The position numbers were made by a program, and so were the translations under genes. The notes beneath the pieces are model-generated. The model was not told where the DNA came from. It made no database searches and was given only the letters and a program-made list of their open reading frames with translations. Positions 1 through 14,233 of a stretch of DNA of 64,000 nt are shown in pieces; the first letter of the stretch is position 1; the number at the start of each line of letters is the position of its first letter. Origin of the DNA: Unio delphinus. Its lineage: Eukaryota > Mollusca > Bivalvia > Unionida > Unionidae. The DNA lies in NCBI GenBank assembly GCA_029339505.1, contig JAQISU010000345.1, forward strand, positions 2,359,501 to 2,423,500. Reading direction: 5' to 3'.

Positions 1-322
1 CCATCAAGAGCAATCTTGATGTCGCTGTTATAGGGTGACCAGGTCGATGCTTTATAGTGCAAAATCGTTCCTTGAAGAGGCGCTTGTGGATACACAAATA
101 ACACAAATGCTATGTCGTCTGTGATTGGCCCGCTTGGCATAGGTATATCAATGTAAGAATTTCGGCACCCTTTTATCAAGAACGAGTCATACAGTAAGAC
201 TGGGTGACCACTTGCGTATCCGACATTTCCCTTCACCCCAGATAACTGATTGGCGACGATCTCCATCACTTCTATATTTTTTCCAAGCGGGTATGTGTAA
301 ATAGTGGCAGAAAAGTAAACAT
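1..322 (-). CDS. Host gene exon, partial (LamG/ConA-like candidate)
   Basis: On the minus strand 106 codons run without a stop from 320 to the window edge. The segment is preceded at 328-323 by a good splice acceptor (TTTGTTTCAG). The first two exon bases complete a codon begun in the exon at 538-623. The peptide starts VYFSATIYTYPLGKN and contains GTILHYKASTW, which resembles the beta-strand pattern of laminin-G/concanavalin-like domains; that family assignment is my inference. The exon runs off the left edge, so its 3' end is not visible. Uninterrupted coding and matched phase make it very likely a real host exon; its function is unknown. Confidence 0.7.
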
Positions 323-360
323 CTGAAACAAATTATTTAAAATCATTTATAAAAACATAA

Positions 361-466
<106 letters not shown>

Positions 467-537
467 TGCTATCTCGAATATGATATTGTATGTTTTATAT
501 TTAATCATTTTCCAAAGGAAATCTCTCACCAACTCAC

Positions 538-623
538 TCATTTCTGCAGGAACAAAGTTGAACAGCTTGTGAATGAGGTTGGGGTGTGTGGTAAGGTTAA
601 GATTCTTGACACAGATCGAATAA
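538..623 (-). CDS. Host gene exon upstream of the 1-322 exon
   Basis: This is an 86-nt open segment on the minus strand. Its acceptor is ATTATCTATAG (AG = plus 625-624) and its donor is a perfect GTGAGT (plus 537-532). It holds one leading base, 28 codons (YSICVKNLNLTTHPNLIHKL then FNFVPAEM) and one trailing base. The trailing base plus the two leading bases of the 1-322 exon make a whole codon, so the 215-bp intron between them is phase-consistent. That intron contains the long (AT)n tract. The protein family is not recognised. Confidence 0.5.
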
Positions 624-668
624 CTATAGATAATAACACGAATAAAAAACGAGGTCAAGAAAACTTGA

Positions 669-825
669 GTGAGTGTTATAACTATTGCTAATTATCGTGG
701 AGAGTGTTATAAATATTGCTAATTATCGTGAAGAGTGTTATAAATATTGCTAATTATCGTGAAGAGTGTTATAAATATTGCTAATTATCGTGGAGAGTGT
801 TATAAATATTGCTAATTATAGTGGT
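669..825. repeat. 31-bp minisatellite, about 5 copies
   Basis: Tandem units of the form GAGTGTTATAAATATTGCTA followed by ATTATCGTGAA. There are five near-identical copies; the first and last are slightly diverged. Confidence 0.95.
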
Positions 826-1699
826 AATAAGGTTGATAATTATTGTGGAGAGTTATGTACATCTATAGAATTGTTTTAAAAATATGTACTCTTCACATAT
901 CGCTAAATATGACATTTGTGTTTGTAAAATACGTGTACCCCATTTCAGACAAGACAATCTATGTAAATAATAAATGCTGGGAAAAGGTGCAAAACTATTA
1001 AAATCACAAAACATCTACTCAGGTCTTTCTCATATGGAACATAACATGCAGTTTTAACCACAGTTGCCCCTGTTTTGAGGGTCTATGCAATCGGAAGAAT
1101 AAATATTCAATTCAAAAGTAAGAAACACTTATCGGTTTAAAAACTCATTTAAATAGATTAAACATATAGTCGAGTCTTTTGCATATGGATTGAAATCTGC
1201 ATATCAAATTTAATTTGTCAAGGTTGTGTATTTGTTTGCATAAGCTCGTGAAAAAAATCCAAGTCTCAAAAGTAAATCGAAAAGTACCCCCCCCCAAAAA
1301 AAAAAAATAAACCAACAAATAAATCAAATCAAATCTAATTCAAAGATTTTATAATTTTAGAAACCACGCGCCTACCAAACTATTGTATTTAGCATAATAG
1401 TGCCAAGAAACGTGCAGAGACAAACCGAATGGTGCTAAACCATGTCACTTCTGAAGTGGGGATAATTTGAGTATCAATGTCTTTCATGCATGTACGCCTT
1501 GCCAACAAACGTTGAATTCTTGATGAAGCTTGTGCTATGAAGTTTTGAGTATACATTCAACTATATGCAAATGGTCGGAATATATATATCGCTGACAGTT
1601 TAAAAAAGAAAATAGCAAAAATTTTAGAGCAAGCTTGGAACACACACGTAGAAGACATATTTGTAAACTCGGAAGTCAATCGTAAATGTTTGGTCATTT

Positions 1700-2192
1700 C
1701 TACAACGTACTGGTATGTTTGTCGTGTACAGTTTTCCAACGTACTGGTATGTTTGTCGTGTATAGTTCTCCAACGTACTGGTATGTTTGTCGTAAATATT
1801 TCCCCAACGTACTGGTATGTTTGTCGTGTATAGTTCCCCAAGGTACTGGTATGTTTGTCGTAAACAGTTCTACAACGTACTGGTATGTTTGTCGTGTATA
1901 GTTCTCCAACGTACTGGTATGTTTGTCGTAAACATTTCCCCAATGTACTGGTATGTTTGTCGTGTACATTTTTCCAACGTACTGGTATGTTTGTCGTGTA
2001 CAGTTCTCCAATGTACTGGTATGTTTGTCGTGTACAGTTTGTCGTGTACAGTTTTTCAACGTACTGGTATGTTTGTCGTGTACAGTTCTCCAACATACTG
2101 GTATGTTTGTCGTGTACAGTTCTCCAACGTACTGGTATATTTGTCGTGTACATTTCTCCAACGTACTGGTATGTTTGTCGTATACAACATTT
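1700..2192. repeat. 34-bp minisatellite, about 14 copies
   Basis: Units share CGTACTGGTATGTTTGTCGT followed by a variable 14-bp part (GTACAGTTCTCCAA and variants). One partial duplication occurs near 2036. Long open frames on both strands here are products of the repeat (34 is not a multiple of 3, so peptide phase rotates) and are not genes. Confidence 0.97.
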
Positions 2193-2550
2193 TCTAAATT
2201 TATTATAGAAGGCATTACCAGGTAACTGATAAGCTTGATTATCTCATTATTCTTTTCTTGATGTGTCAGATTATTATTTCCGTTTTGTGATGGAGAAATA
2301 GAATATGGTTTATTATTAAACATATAAGGCGTTTTGGATGCGAAAGTTTATACTGTATTAGTCGACCGGTCTATGTTGAACTGCTGATGTATGGGCACAA
2401 AAAAGGATCGATAGCGTATTATAGGCTCAAAACTCAGATACTTAATTGCAAAGGTGAAATGTCAAGTTTTAATGCGTTAATAAAGTGATCCATCTTTCGA
2501 TCTATCCTTCGACCCATTTAAGAAATCAAATCAAAATATGTTATTGTTAT

Positions 2551-2590
<40 letters not shown>

Positions 2591-2790
2591 ATAACAGGAA
2601 TAAAAAAGATAACTTATTGCTTACATCCTGAAATAGCTACAGGACTTTACAACTTAATTGGAAAATAATGGTTAAAAGCAGTTGTTCTGTTTTCTTTTCC
2701 ACAAAAATATTCCACTTTTCTTCTCAGACATTTTAATGCATTAGGGATCGATGGTTACACTTACTTAAGTTTAATGGTAGGGTCAGTGAG

Positions 2791-2973
2791 AGATTTTATT
2801 AGGCAAAGAATGCATTGTTACCAAAATATACAAGTTTACGGACATTCGCTTAGATTTTATTAGGCAAAGAATGCATTGTTACCAAAATGTACAAGATTAC
2901 GGACATTCGCTTAGATTTTATTAGGCAAAGAATGCATTGTTACCAAAATATACAAGATTACAGACATTCGCTT
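2791..2973. repeat. 61-bp tandem repeat, 3 copies
   Basis: Three head-to-tail copies of a 61-bp unit starting AGATTTTATTAGGCAAAGAA, differing at a few positions. Confidence 0.95.
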
Positions 2974-3299
2974 AGATTTTAACAGAAAAAAACAATCGTC
3001 GAGTAAGAAGTGGTTGATTATTTTTTCTTTAGATTCTAATTATATATTAAACAAGTGGAGATAATCGAGAACTCAGATGTCCTCTGATAATGTTGCATTA
3101 TTGATTAAAAAAGGAATATTCGTTATCGTAGCCACGTCTTCTTTTCATTTCATAATATAGAAGAGCAACTGGACTTTCTTTATTAAGATTTCCTTATTTC
3201 ACTAGAGATTCTAAAATATAATCGTAAAACATAATTACAAATGTTACCAATGATATTTAGTATATTAAATCTAATGTTGATAATGTGAGCGTAACGTAC

Positions 3300-3348
3300 C
3301 TGTTAGTGACAGCTGCAGAAGCAGGCGCAAAAACCACACAACATCCAT
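3300..3348 (-). CDS. Candidate first coding exon with signal peptide
   Basis: On the minus strand an ATG (3348) opens a 16-codon segment, MDVVWFLRLLLQLSLT, that looks like a secretory signal peptide. It stops at a CAG|GTACGT donor (GT at 3299). It could be the first coding exon of the host gene whose later exons lie at 538-623 and 1-322. Its phase (one spare base) does not match the 538-623 exon (needs two), so at least one more exon would be needed, and I did not find it. Speculative. Confidence 0.3.
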
Positions 3349-4985
3349 CGCTTTGTAGTCCTATTCTAAAACTCAAGAAGGATTTCACTGTACTCGCCAA
3401 TTCTAGTCAATATACATTTAAGTCACACTTGGCCAATGGGACGTCGTGTGATAGACACGTGATCATGGATGTCTTTCATCAAACACAGATTCGGCTTTCA
3501 TTGGTTTGGAATTGAGATTAAATGCATCAAAAATAGCTAATCATATCATTATAAACACACGAGTTTTGTGATACTGTTTCAATTCACAAGCGTTGGAATG
3601 TATTTGTAAATAAAAATGTATTTTGTCTCAAATTCGTTCTGGATAACATGTTCAGGAGAAGTTAAACTATCACTCCAAGACGGTTTGAGCGATATATTTA
3701 TATGTATGTGTGTTGGTAGGTATGTAGGTACATAGGGAGGTGGGGTAGCAGGTGGGTGAAGCGGTTTGTTCGGTTGGTTGCTTTTGGGACGGGGATATTT
3801 TAATCGATGGCTTTAGCAAGGATGCAAAATTATGAAGATATGTGCTCACTCCGAACGTCTGCCATTTGCGACGAATGTTCGATGAAATAAAACCTAGGGT
3901 TTAAATACTGGATTTTTAAAATTTAGTGAAGTCCATGGCTGGTACGTCACAAAAACTTATATGATATGATATGTATTTGTTGATGTCATAACTAACAGCA
4001 AACAGCGTCATAGTTAGAGGCCATGCAAACCAAATGATTTCTTCAATCTATTTTATTTAAAAGTTGAACAAAAGACATTAAACATGTGACGCGCAGGGAA
4101 TCATTGATATATCCTGATTTCATATCTATCTTCATGTTCGTCTGCCAAAATCTTAACAATTTTGGAATCATCACTACAATTTCAGAGATTGGAAGTTATT
4201 TGACTCATATTGGAAGAAAAAGATATTTTGAATTGTAATGACAATCAGTGTGGAAATACGTCATCAGGCTCTTCCTCTTTTAAATTGTCAAGTATTATAG
4301 GATAGGATTTAATTATATATCAAAGTAACGGAATTTTTTAAGATTCTCGATTTAAATTCGTCTTATTCCTAAAGATTCTGTCTGGTCATCATGAATACGA
4401 TTTTGAAATATATTATGTATTGACCCAACGCACTGCGCCTTATATACAAAGCACTATAGATTCCACTTAGTTTTGTCCACTCGATTGGAGACGGTCAAAT
4501 TTCATTTTAACTTCCCAAGAAATACTCCTGATTAATTTAGAATAAAGAGACATTGTTGAGGAAGGAGTTATTGTTGTGTCAATGCTCAAACATTTAGCTT
4601 GGAGATGAAGCTATCCTGAAGTTTGTAATAAATTTGGATGTCCTACTGTACCTTTTTTTTAAAGATGCAAACTGTAAAAAAAAACGGTGGCAAAAGGAGA
4701 GGTAAGTTAATTTTAGGATCCCATGATTTTTTTTAGAAGTTGTGGTATTCTTTATCATTTGACTTTGCGATCATTCCAATTGATACATAATGGGGTTTTA
4801 TCGACCAGGTGCATTGCAAAGGATACCTGATAATTGTTTAATTAGTTTATATCTCAGCATTTATGAAGAAATTCGAGTCTTGTTCAATTAGCAAACATGG
4901 TCCGATTGTTTGCGTTATGTCGGAGTTGAACATGTATGTGTGCTCTCACTCTGGACCCATTATAAAATTTAAGTTAAAGTCTTTG
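3349..4985. other. Gene-free AT-rich host DNA
   Basis: No open frame with family resemblance, no tRNA-like boxes and no tandem repeat of note were seen in this stretch. Confidence 0.5.
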
Positions 4986-4989
4986 ACTT

Positions 4990-7873
4990 CCAGAAAGATG
5001 GCCGCCATCGCTTAACTGCTCGAGAAAGGCTCTTCCGATTTTGTGCTATTTTTATGATATTTGTGCTTGTTGTCTATCTTCGTCTACATTATTGTGTTTC
5101 ACCATGCATTGGCTGTTCCGTTCGTATGTGTTAATTCATCTCCTTGTTTTGGAAACGAGAACAATTAGAATTTTTCTCAGCCGTTTTGTTCCACTGTTAA
5201 GACGTCATTTGTTTTTGAATAAACCGCCGTCACGTGACCGCTTACAATATGACGGACCCTCATTAATTGGATTAAATGACCACACCTTGGTTCAAGATAC
5301 TACATTGTGCTCAACACTGAACGAACATCATTCATCATTACTTAAATGTAAACGGAAGCGAAAAAAAAGAAACGTAGTTTCAAAGCTGGCCGGCGTAGAA
5401 CAGAAAGAAGAATTCCAGTTATCTCCTTTTCGCACGTAACAGATAAACAATTTAAAAATTCTGCCTTTAATTTTAATAACCTGGTTCAATTTCCTCTTAA
5501 ATTGTCAACCATTGTGTCAACTGTCCTAGGGATACCATCACGTATTGCATTATTCAACGCTCAATCAGTAGGATCACCGGAAAAACGCACATAAATTGTT
5601 AATTTTATCAACGACAAGAATATCGCCTAAGTGTGCGGATTTAACACCCAGCGATTAATCCATCAAGTGGTTACCCCGCAACTCTCGCGGAGGTGGAATT
5701 GCTGTAATTACAAAGAATTCCATGATCAAATGCCTTAAGTACAACACAACCTTCAATTTCTGTCATACATCGTTTAAACTAGTCCAAACAACGCTCACAC
5801 TGGAACAAACGTCAGTCCATTTTTCTCTGTCTCTACCGCCCTCCTCGTAGTAGAAAAAACAAGCTGACCGAATTTCTCTTTTTGAAGCAGTTTACAAATC
5901 TTCTGGAGTATGGAAATTCGATAGGTGGTAACCTAATTATTCTTGGAGATTTCAACTTTCACTTTGACTGTCCTAGAAAACCATACACGCCCAAGCTCCT
6001 AGATTCCATTCATGTTTTCAATCTTAAACAGTCAGTTAACCAACCCACCCATAAACTTGGTCACATTTTAGACTGGTTTCTTGATAGACCTGATGATAAT
6101 ATTATGCAATCCACCCTTGTATCCCATGAACTTGCATCGGATCACCTCTGCATTGTATGCCATCTCGACGTATCAGTCCCTAACCCTCCACCTCTATTTG
6201 CTATTAAGAGAAATCTCCGTATGATAAATAGAACCAAATTCATGCATGACATCCAAGAAAACCTAACAACTTTTTTACATCCAACAGCGGAACAACTTGA
6301 TAACTGCCTGCTTTCATTGCTTGAAAAACATGCCCTAGCCACCAAATGCAGAGTATCAATAAAAAAGTGTTCTCCATGGTATAGCAGTGTTGGGAGCAGC
6401 TTCGCACTGCTAAAAGACATCTCCGAAAAGCAGAGTGGCTTTGGCTTTCCACCAGACTCACTATTCATAAACAAATCTATGAAGCCGCTAAGAAGAACGT
6501 CACAAACATAGTCCATATATCCAAATTATCCCACTACATTACTAGGATCACGGAGAGTTCCAGATGCAAAAGGCTCATCGAGATAACTAATGTCAAGGAA
6601 CAAATGTACACCACTTCCAACCAACCTTATCTCACTAGACCTTCCGGACCAATTTGCAAATTTTTTCCGTGACAAAGTAAAAACCATTAGAGATTCGCTT
6701 GACAGCACAATTTCAAATGACTCGTCACCATACAGTTATGATGTAGAATTTCAGAGACAACCATTAGGAGCATTTGAACCTATTTCTATTGATTTAGTAC
6801 GGACAATCTTGATGAAAAGTGCACCAAAGTATTGTGAACTTTATTCAATTCCGACATCACTGCTGCTTGAGTGCTTAGACCCAATATTGTTTTCACTAAC
6901 TGATGTTATTAATATCTCTCTCTCATCGGGGGAATTCCCATCATTTTTCAAAACTGCCATCGTAAAGCCACTGCTGAAGAAACCAACACTTAACCATAAC
7001 GATTTAGAGAACTACCGCCCAGTTTCTAATCTCCAATTCATCTAATAAATCTTAGAAAAGGTTGTTCTAACTCAACTTGTATCTCATTTAAATTCAAACA
7101 GTCTTATTAGCAATGTACAGTCTGCATATCGCCCTTGCCACAGTACGGAAACTACTCTTCTGAAAGTATTTAATGAAATTCTCTCTTCTTTGGGTAATGG
7201 AAAGATTACAGTCCTTATTCTTCTGGATTTATCTGCAGCATTTGACACGATAGACCATGCTATATTACTTCACCGTCTCCAGCATTTATTTGGCATTCAT
7301 AATATAACCTTACAGTGGTTCAAGTCCTACTTAGTGAACAGGACACAAATTATATCTGCAAAAAGAATAGACTCCAGCCCAGTTGACGTATATTGTGGTG
7401 TTCCAGTGGGATCTGTTTTTGGACCTGTTCTCTTGATTTTGTACACTTAGTCGCTCTCAAGTGTCATAGATCCTCACCCAGTGTCGCACCAATTGTATGC
7501 TGATGACACCCAAATATAAAAGTGTTGCCACCCAACTGAAGTTGATGCTACCATCCATGGAGCAGAGATGTGCATTTCTGATGTGAAATCATGGTTGACA
7601 TGTAATAAGCTGCAGATGATTGATGATAAAACTGAGGCTATTCTGATCACAACACAAAGACTTTCTCATTCACATCCTTTACCTCAGACAATAAATATCA
7701 GCAGGGACAAACTTAGAGACCTAATCGTGTCTTGTATCTTATATTTTTTCAGCATGTTTTTTATGTTTTACAATTTCATTGTGTTTGTCATTTGTTTTTC
7801 TGTAGTGTAGTCATATCATTATTGATGGTGTAAAGCGCTTAGAGCTTCGAAAGAATAGGCGCTATACAAAGTC

Positions 7874-7917
<44 letters not shown>
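4990..7917 (+). mobile_element. Decayed CR1/L2-like LINE
   Basis: Endonuclease pieces are readable (LIILGDFNFHFDCP near 5936, SDHLCIVCHLDV near 6138). They are followed by reverse-transcriptase pieces (NYRPVSNLQFI near 7010; LLDLSAAFDTIDHAILLHRL near 7208; VPVGSVFGPVL near 7402; a broken YADDTQ near 7499). Several stops and frameshifts separate them. The 3' end is GCGCTATACAAAGTCCTC followed by a (TTA)n tail to 7917, as is typical of CR1/L2-type elements. Near the probable 5' end is AAGATGGCCGCCATC, a YY1-like site. The clade is inferred from the RT motifs and tail. Confidence 0.75.
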
Positions 7918-11560
<3,643 letters not shown>

Positions 11561-11637
11561 TTTGGACTCCGGAGTCACATGCGCGTCCATCGTTGAAGGA
11601 AAGTGCACAACTTGTCTTCCTCGACTCGACCAAGGAA

Positions 11638-11640
<3 letters not shown>

Positions 11641-11725
<85 letters not shown>

Positions 11726-11737
11726 ATATATATATAA
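11641..11737. repeat. (TA)n microsatellite at LINE 3' junction
   Basis: Nearly 100 bp of TA repeats follow the LINE 3' end at once, mirroring the (AT)n tract at its 5' end. Confidence 0.97.
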
Positions 11738-11759
11738 GTTACCTAGTTTAACTATTATT

Positions 11760-11843
11760 TGTTCAGAAATACATACTTTGTTGGTAATATGTTCAGCCAA
11801 TCAAATTTCAGATGACTAATGACTCATTCATGTCATATATAAC
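11760..11843 (+). mobile_element. LINE RT fragment, left side of the Polinton insertion
   Basis: The last codons before the Polinton read TNDSFMSYI in a frame that continues across the insertion into the right flank (TKHLLLHLNQSGF, then RT) if one copy of the duplicated TATAAC is counted. This suggests that the Polinton landed inside the RT region of a CR1-like LINE. The left part is short, with a stop a little further upstream. Confidence 0.45.
11838..11843. repeat. Target-site duplication, left copy (TATAAC)
   Basis: TATAAC lies directly outside the left terminal repeat and again directly outside the right one at 51487-51492. Six bp is the usual Polinton/Maverick duplication length. Confidence 0.9.
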
Positions 11844-12173
11844 AGTAGTTATAGGGGGCACTATAGGGTCTATGGAAAACCCAGTCAAAAACAGCTTGGG
11901 GCACTATAGGGTCAAGATTTATGGGGTCAATGGAAAATCCAGTCAAAAACAGCTTGGGGCACTATAGGGTCAAAACAGCTTGGGGCACTATAGGGTCATG
12001 GGAAATTGAACAGGGTGGGCCTATATAGCGTCAAAGGAAATGGAACAGGGTGGGCCTATATGGCGTCAAGGGAAATGGAACAGGGTGGGTCTATATAGGG
12101 ACAAGGGAAAAAAAGGGTGGCAATGAAAGCTACTATCTTTTCGAGACCTATGAGTGGCCCTGAAAAGGACCGT
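11844..12173 (+). repeat. Left terminal inverted repeat
   Basis: It matches the reverse complement of 51192-51486 almost base for base. It is built of short tandem subrepeats: GGGGCACTATAGGGTC recurs four times, and a ~36-bp unit with GGAAATGGAACAGGGTGGGC recurs three times. One extra copy of the latter explains why the left repeat is ~35 bp longer than the right. The inner end contains a histone-type stem-loop on the minus strand. Confidence 0.95.
12131..12171 (-). terminator. Histone-type 3' stem-loop plus purine element (left-end gene)
   Basis: Read on the minus strand: AAC, stem-loop GGTCCTTTTCAGGGCC (12171-12156; six pairs including one U-G; loop TTTC), then ACTCA. After 13 nt it continues with GAAAAGATAG (12142-12133). 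This is the layout of replication-dependent histone mRNA 3' ends (SLBP stem-loop followed by the U7-binding downstream element). It lies 27 nt beyond the stop of the 12199-12432 gene. Confidence 0.8.
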
Positions 12174-12198
12174 TATGTGTAATGTTAACGTTGTCTTG

Positions 12199-12432
12199 TT
12201 AACACAGAGGACATCTCACAGATCTTCTTCTCTTCCTTAAACTTCTCCTCACTGTGGGTCCATAGAAGAGAACTCTCTTCAAGCAACCTTGTCTTTCCAC
12301 ATAGACCCTTCTCTTCCAAAAAGCTGTCACCGTCATATGAATGACACTCCATGATGATCTGACATACATGGGTATGTCAGTCCGAAACAGCATGCTAGAC
12401 ACAAGGGTAGACGATTCAACGTTAGTCCACAT
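12199..12432 (-). CDS. Small basic protein at the left end, unknown
   Basis: This is a 77-residue ORF reading outward toward the left terminus, starting MWTNVESS and ending RRSLRKRRRSVRCPLC. The frame stays open upstream to about 12522, but the ATG at 12432 is the first ATG in it. The Arg-rich tail suggests nucleic-acid or nuclear association (inference). The histone-type 3' stem-loop placed just after its stop is the main reason to believe it is expressed. It is divergently arranged with the 12651 gene. No family is recognised. Confidence 0.5.
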   Translation of the reverse strand: MWTNVESSTLVSSMLFRTDIPMYVRSSWSVIHMTVTAFWKRRVYVERQGCLKRVLFYGPTVRRSLRKRRRSVRCPLC

Positions 12433-12650
12433 CTTCTGATGAGAACAGGTGAAGCGAATGCCGTGTACTGCGGTTATTAATAGGGGAAGAGCGGATCGAA
12501 ACGGATTGAGTGTATCGACCAATCCAAACGTGCGTTACAAAAGTCCGTCACAGTCATCCAATCGGAAGAGAGCAGTCTGTGACGTCACCTTTTCTATATA
12601 GAGGTACTAGCGCCTGTGCACAGTCAATCGATTCGACAGAGTTGTCAATC

Positions 12651-13301
12651 ATGGCGGACAGTAAGAAGACGATGAATTGGGGTGAGCCAGGAGTAGAGAC
12701 AGCAAGTCATGGGAAAGCAGTGACTACTAAAGTCATGACAAATCTACATCCAGAAGAAGTTGATTTTAACTGGGATATTTTGGATTTTTTAACATCACAA
12801 GAATTTATTCCGGAACCTTCGTTGCCTTCTGTATCTTCTTATGTACACGTCGATGATTTTAAACAAAGACAAAAAGAAGAATTGGAGAGATTTTTACAAC
12901 AACAGAAAGTAGAAGAACAAGCTTTTCTTATTCAACAGCAGGAAGAAGAAGCAAGAAGGAAACACCAGGAAGAAACAGTAGCAGCAGCAGCAGCAACAGC
13001 AACAGAGAAGAAAGAAGACCAAGGACAGAAAGAAAATAGTAAAAATCAAACGGTCACGACGGTACTTTTAGATATTTTAGCTGAGTTAAGGAGTCTGAAA
13101 CAAATGTATCAGACTTCTTTATCACGACCGAAGAGAAAAAGACCTTCTCGAGCGAAACAACCCAATCTCTCTGTGACTACGTCTACCTTACCACCGTTAG
13201 TGATTTCTACCAAATCATTGACAGGAACCACCAGTCCCGAAGTAGGCCTTGGCCGTGGGAAAGGCTTAAGACAGCTCAAGAGGATTTCGTCCCGTTTCTG
13301 A
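12651..13301 (+). CDS. Charged coiled-coil protein, unknown (terminal accessory gene)
   Basis: 216 residues starting MADSKKTMNWGEP. There is an acidic N-terminal part, then a long Gln/Glu/Lys coiled coil (around residues 78-125, KQRQKEELERFLQQQK) with an Ala tract. A second short helix follows (LLDILAELRSLKQMY), then a basic segment (RPKRKRPSRAK), a possible nuclear signal. A TATATA box lies at about 12594-12599. A histone-type stem-loop follows the stop by 33 nt. The organisation (helix plus basic tail plus stem-loop) resembles the genes at 32474, 44802 and 50594. Function unknown; not recognised as a standard Polinton protein. Confidence 0.75.
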   Translation: MADSKKTMNWGEPGVETASHGKAVTTKVMTNLHPEEVDFNWDILDFLTSQEFIPEPSLPSVSSYVHVDDFKQRQKEELERFLQQQKVEEQAFLIQQQEEEARRKHQEETVAAAAATATEKKEDQGQKENSKNQTVTTVLLDILAELRSLKQMYQTSLSRPKRKRPSRAKQPNLSVTTSTLPPLVISTKSLTGTTSPEVGLGRGKGLRQLKRISSRF

Positions 13302-13334
13302 GTTTGTATTAATTTAAACAATTAAAACACCAAC

Positions 13335-13375
13335 GGTCCTTTTCAGGACCACTCCAATTATTTCGAAAAGAAAGA
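13335..13375 (+). terminator. Histone-type 3' stem-loop plus purine element
   Basis: GGTCCTTTTCAGGACC (13335-13350) is a perfect six-pair stem with a TTTC loop, preceded by CAAC and followed by ACTCC. GAAAAGAAAGA begins 14 nt later (13365-13375). The stem-loop matches the metazoan histone consensus in stem length, loop, Gly-Gly-type base and flanks, and the downstream element matches the U7-binding class. It is 33 nt after the stop of the 12651 gene. Confidence 0.88.
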
Positions 13376-13617
13376 CTATTTCAATTGCCTAATTCAATGA
13401 AAACTCAAAAGTCCTTTTATTATATTTTTTTAAAAACCCATGATGTACGTGTGAGTTAATGAATGTGTGAGTGTAGGTTCTTATTCTATCAAATCAAAAC
13501 CAAGAGACGCTTACGTTTTTTTCTCTCTGGTGTATTCTAGTACAAACGTTACAATTCAATATCATAACATAACATAACACAATACCATTTTTAAAAAGTT
13601 CATAGGTTTCTTCTGTT

Positions 13618-14100
13618 TCACTCTTTCTGTTTTTTCATTTTCTTTACTGCCACACGTTTTTCTTTTTCTTCTTCCTCTTCACTTTCGTTTCGTCTTCTTT
13701 TCTTGTCTTTGTGAACGTGTCGGGGTTCTTCCTTGGGGGAGGGTACCTCTTCCTCCTCCTGTTCAGAATTTCTTTCCTCCTCCCCCTCCTCCTCCTCCTC
13801 CTTCTCCGCCTCCTCCTCCTCCTGCTCCTGTTGTTTCTTAGGGCAGTTTGGAGACCAATGTCCTTTCTCTTTCCAATAATAACAGGTATCTTGACTTTTG
13901 TCTCTATTGGTACCTTTTTTATTTTTGTCACGATCTGAACATTCTGTAGCCCAATGTCCTTTCTTCTTACAGATATAGCAAGTATCTTGACTTTTATCTC
14001 GATAGGAAGGAGAGTAGGCTGTCGGCTGGTCTGACGAAAACTTTCGTATGACCCCACGTAAAGCTCTAATGAGAAGTTCCACTTCTGTAGGTTCTTTCAT
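13618..14100 (-). CDS. CCHC zinc-knuckle protein with acidic/basic tail
   Basis: 160 residues from the ATG at 14100. Residues 41-54 form a canonical CCHC knuckle (CYICKKKGHWATEC). Residues 73-86 repeat it, but the second Cys is Trp (CYYWKEKGHWSPNC), so the second knuckle is probably dead. A long Glu-rich stretch and a Lys/Arg-rich C-terminus follow. Such Gag-like knuckles bind single-stranded nucleic acid. It is transcribed divergently from PolB through a 133-bp shared promoter; a minus-strand AATAAA lies at 13421-13416. Zinc-knuckle proteins are not part of the usual Polinton core. Confidence 0.75.
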   Translation of the reverse strand: MKEPTEVELLIRALRGVIRKFSSDQPTAYSPSYRDKSQDTCYICKKKGHWATECSDRDKNKKGTNRDKSQDTCYYWKEKGHWSPNCPKKQQEQEEEEAEKEEEEEGEEERNSEQEEEEVPSPKEEPRHVHKDKKRRRNESEEEEEKEKRVAVKKMKKQKE

Positions 14101-14233
14101 CGTTCTGGTCAATGTGAGAGTGAAATGAATACTGAAAGGTTAGACACTAACCCTTTATATATGCACGGATCGGACATGAATATATAGGGGTTATGGTCTT
14201 TAAAAGGTAGTCATTTGACTTTTTGCAGACAAG
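14101..14233. promoter_or_regulatory. Bidirectional promoter, zinc-knuckle gene / PolB
   Basis: A minus-strand TATA-like box (ATATATAAAG, 14162-14153) lies about 55 nt before the zinc-knuckle ATG. A plus-strand AATATATAGG (14179-14188) lies about 50 nt before the PolB ATG. Confidence 0.55.

Larger units (their letters stand above)
826..3284. other. Non-coding host DNA apart from tandem repeats
   Basis: AT-rich sequence. Besides the minisatellites listed separately, it holds a (GAT)n run at 2553-2590. I see no supported exon or RNA gene. Confidence 0.6.

Noticed and set aside
1557..2323. Long open frames on both strands over the 34-bp minisatellite
   Set aside because: All frames repeat the same unit in rotating phase; no independent evidence of coding.
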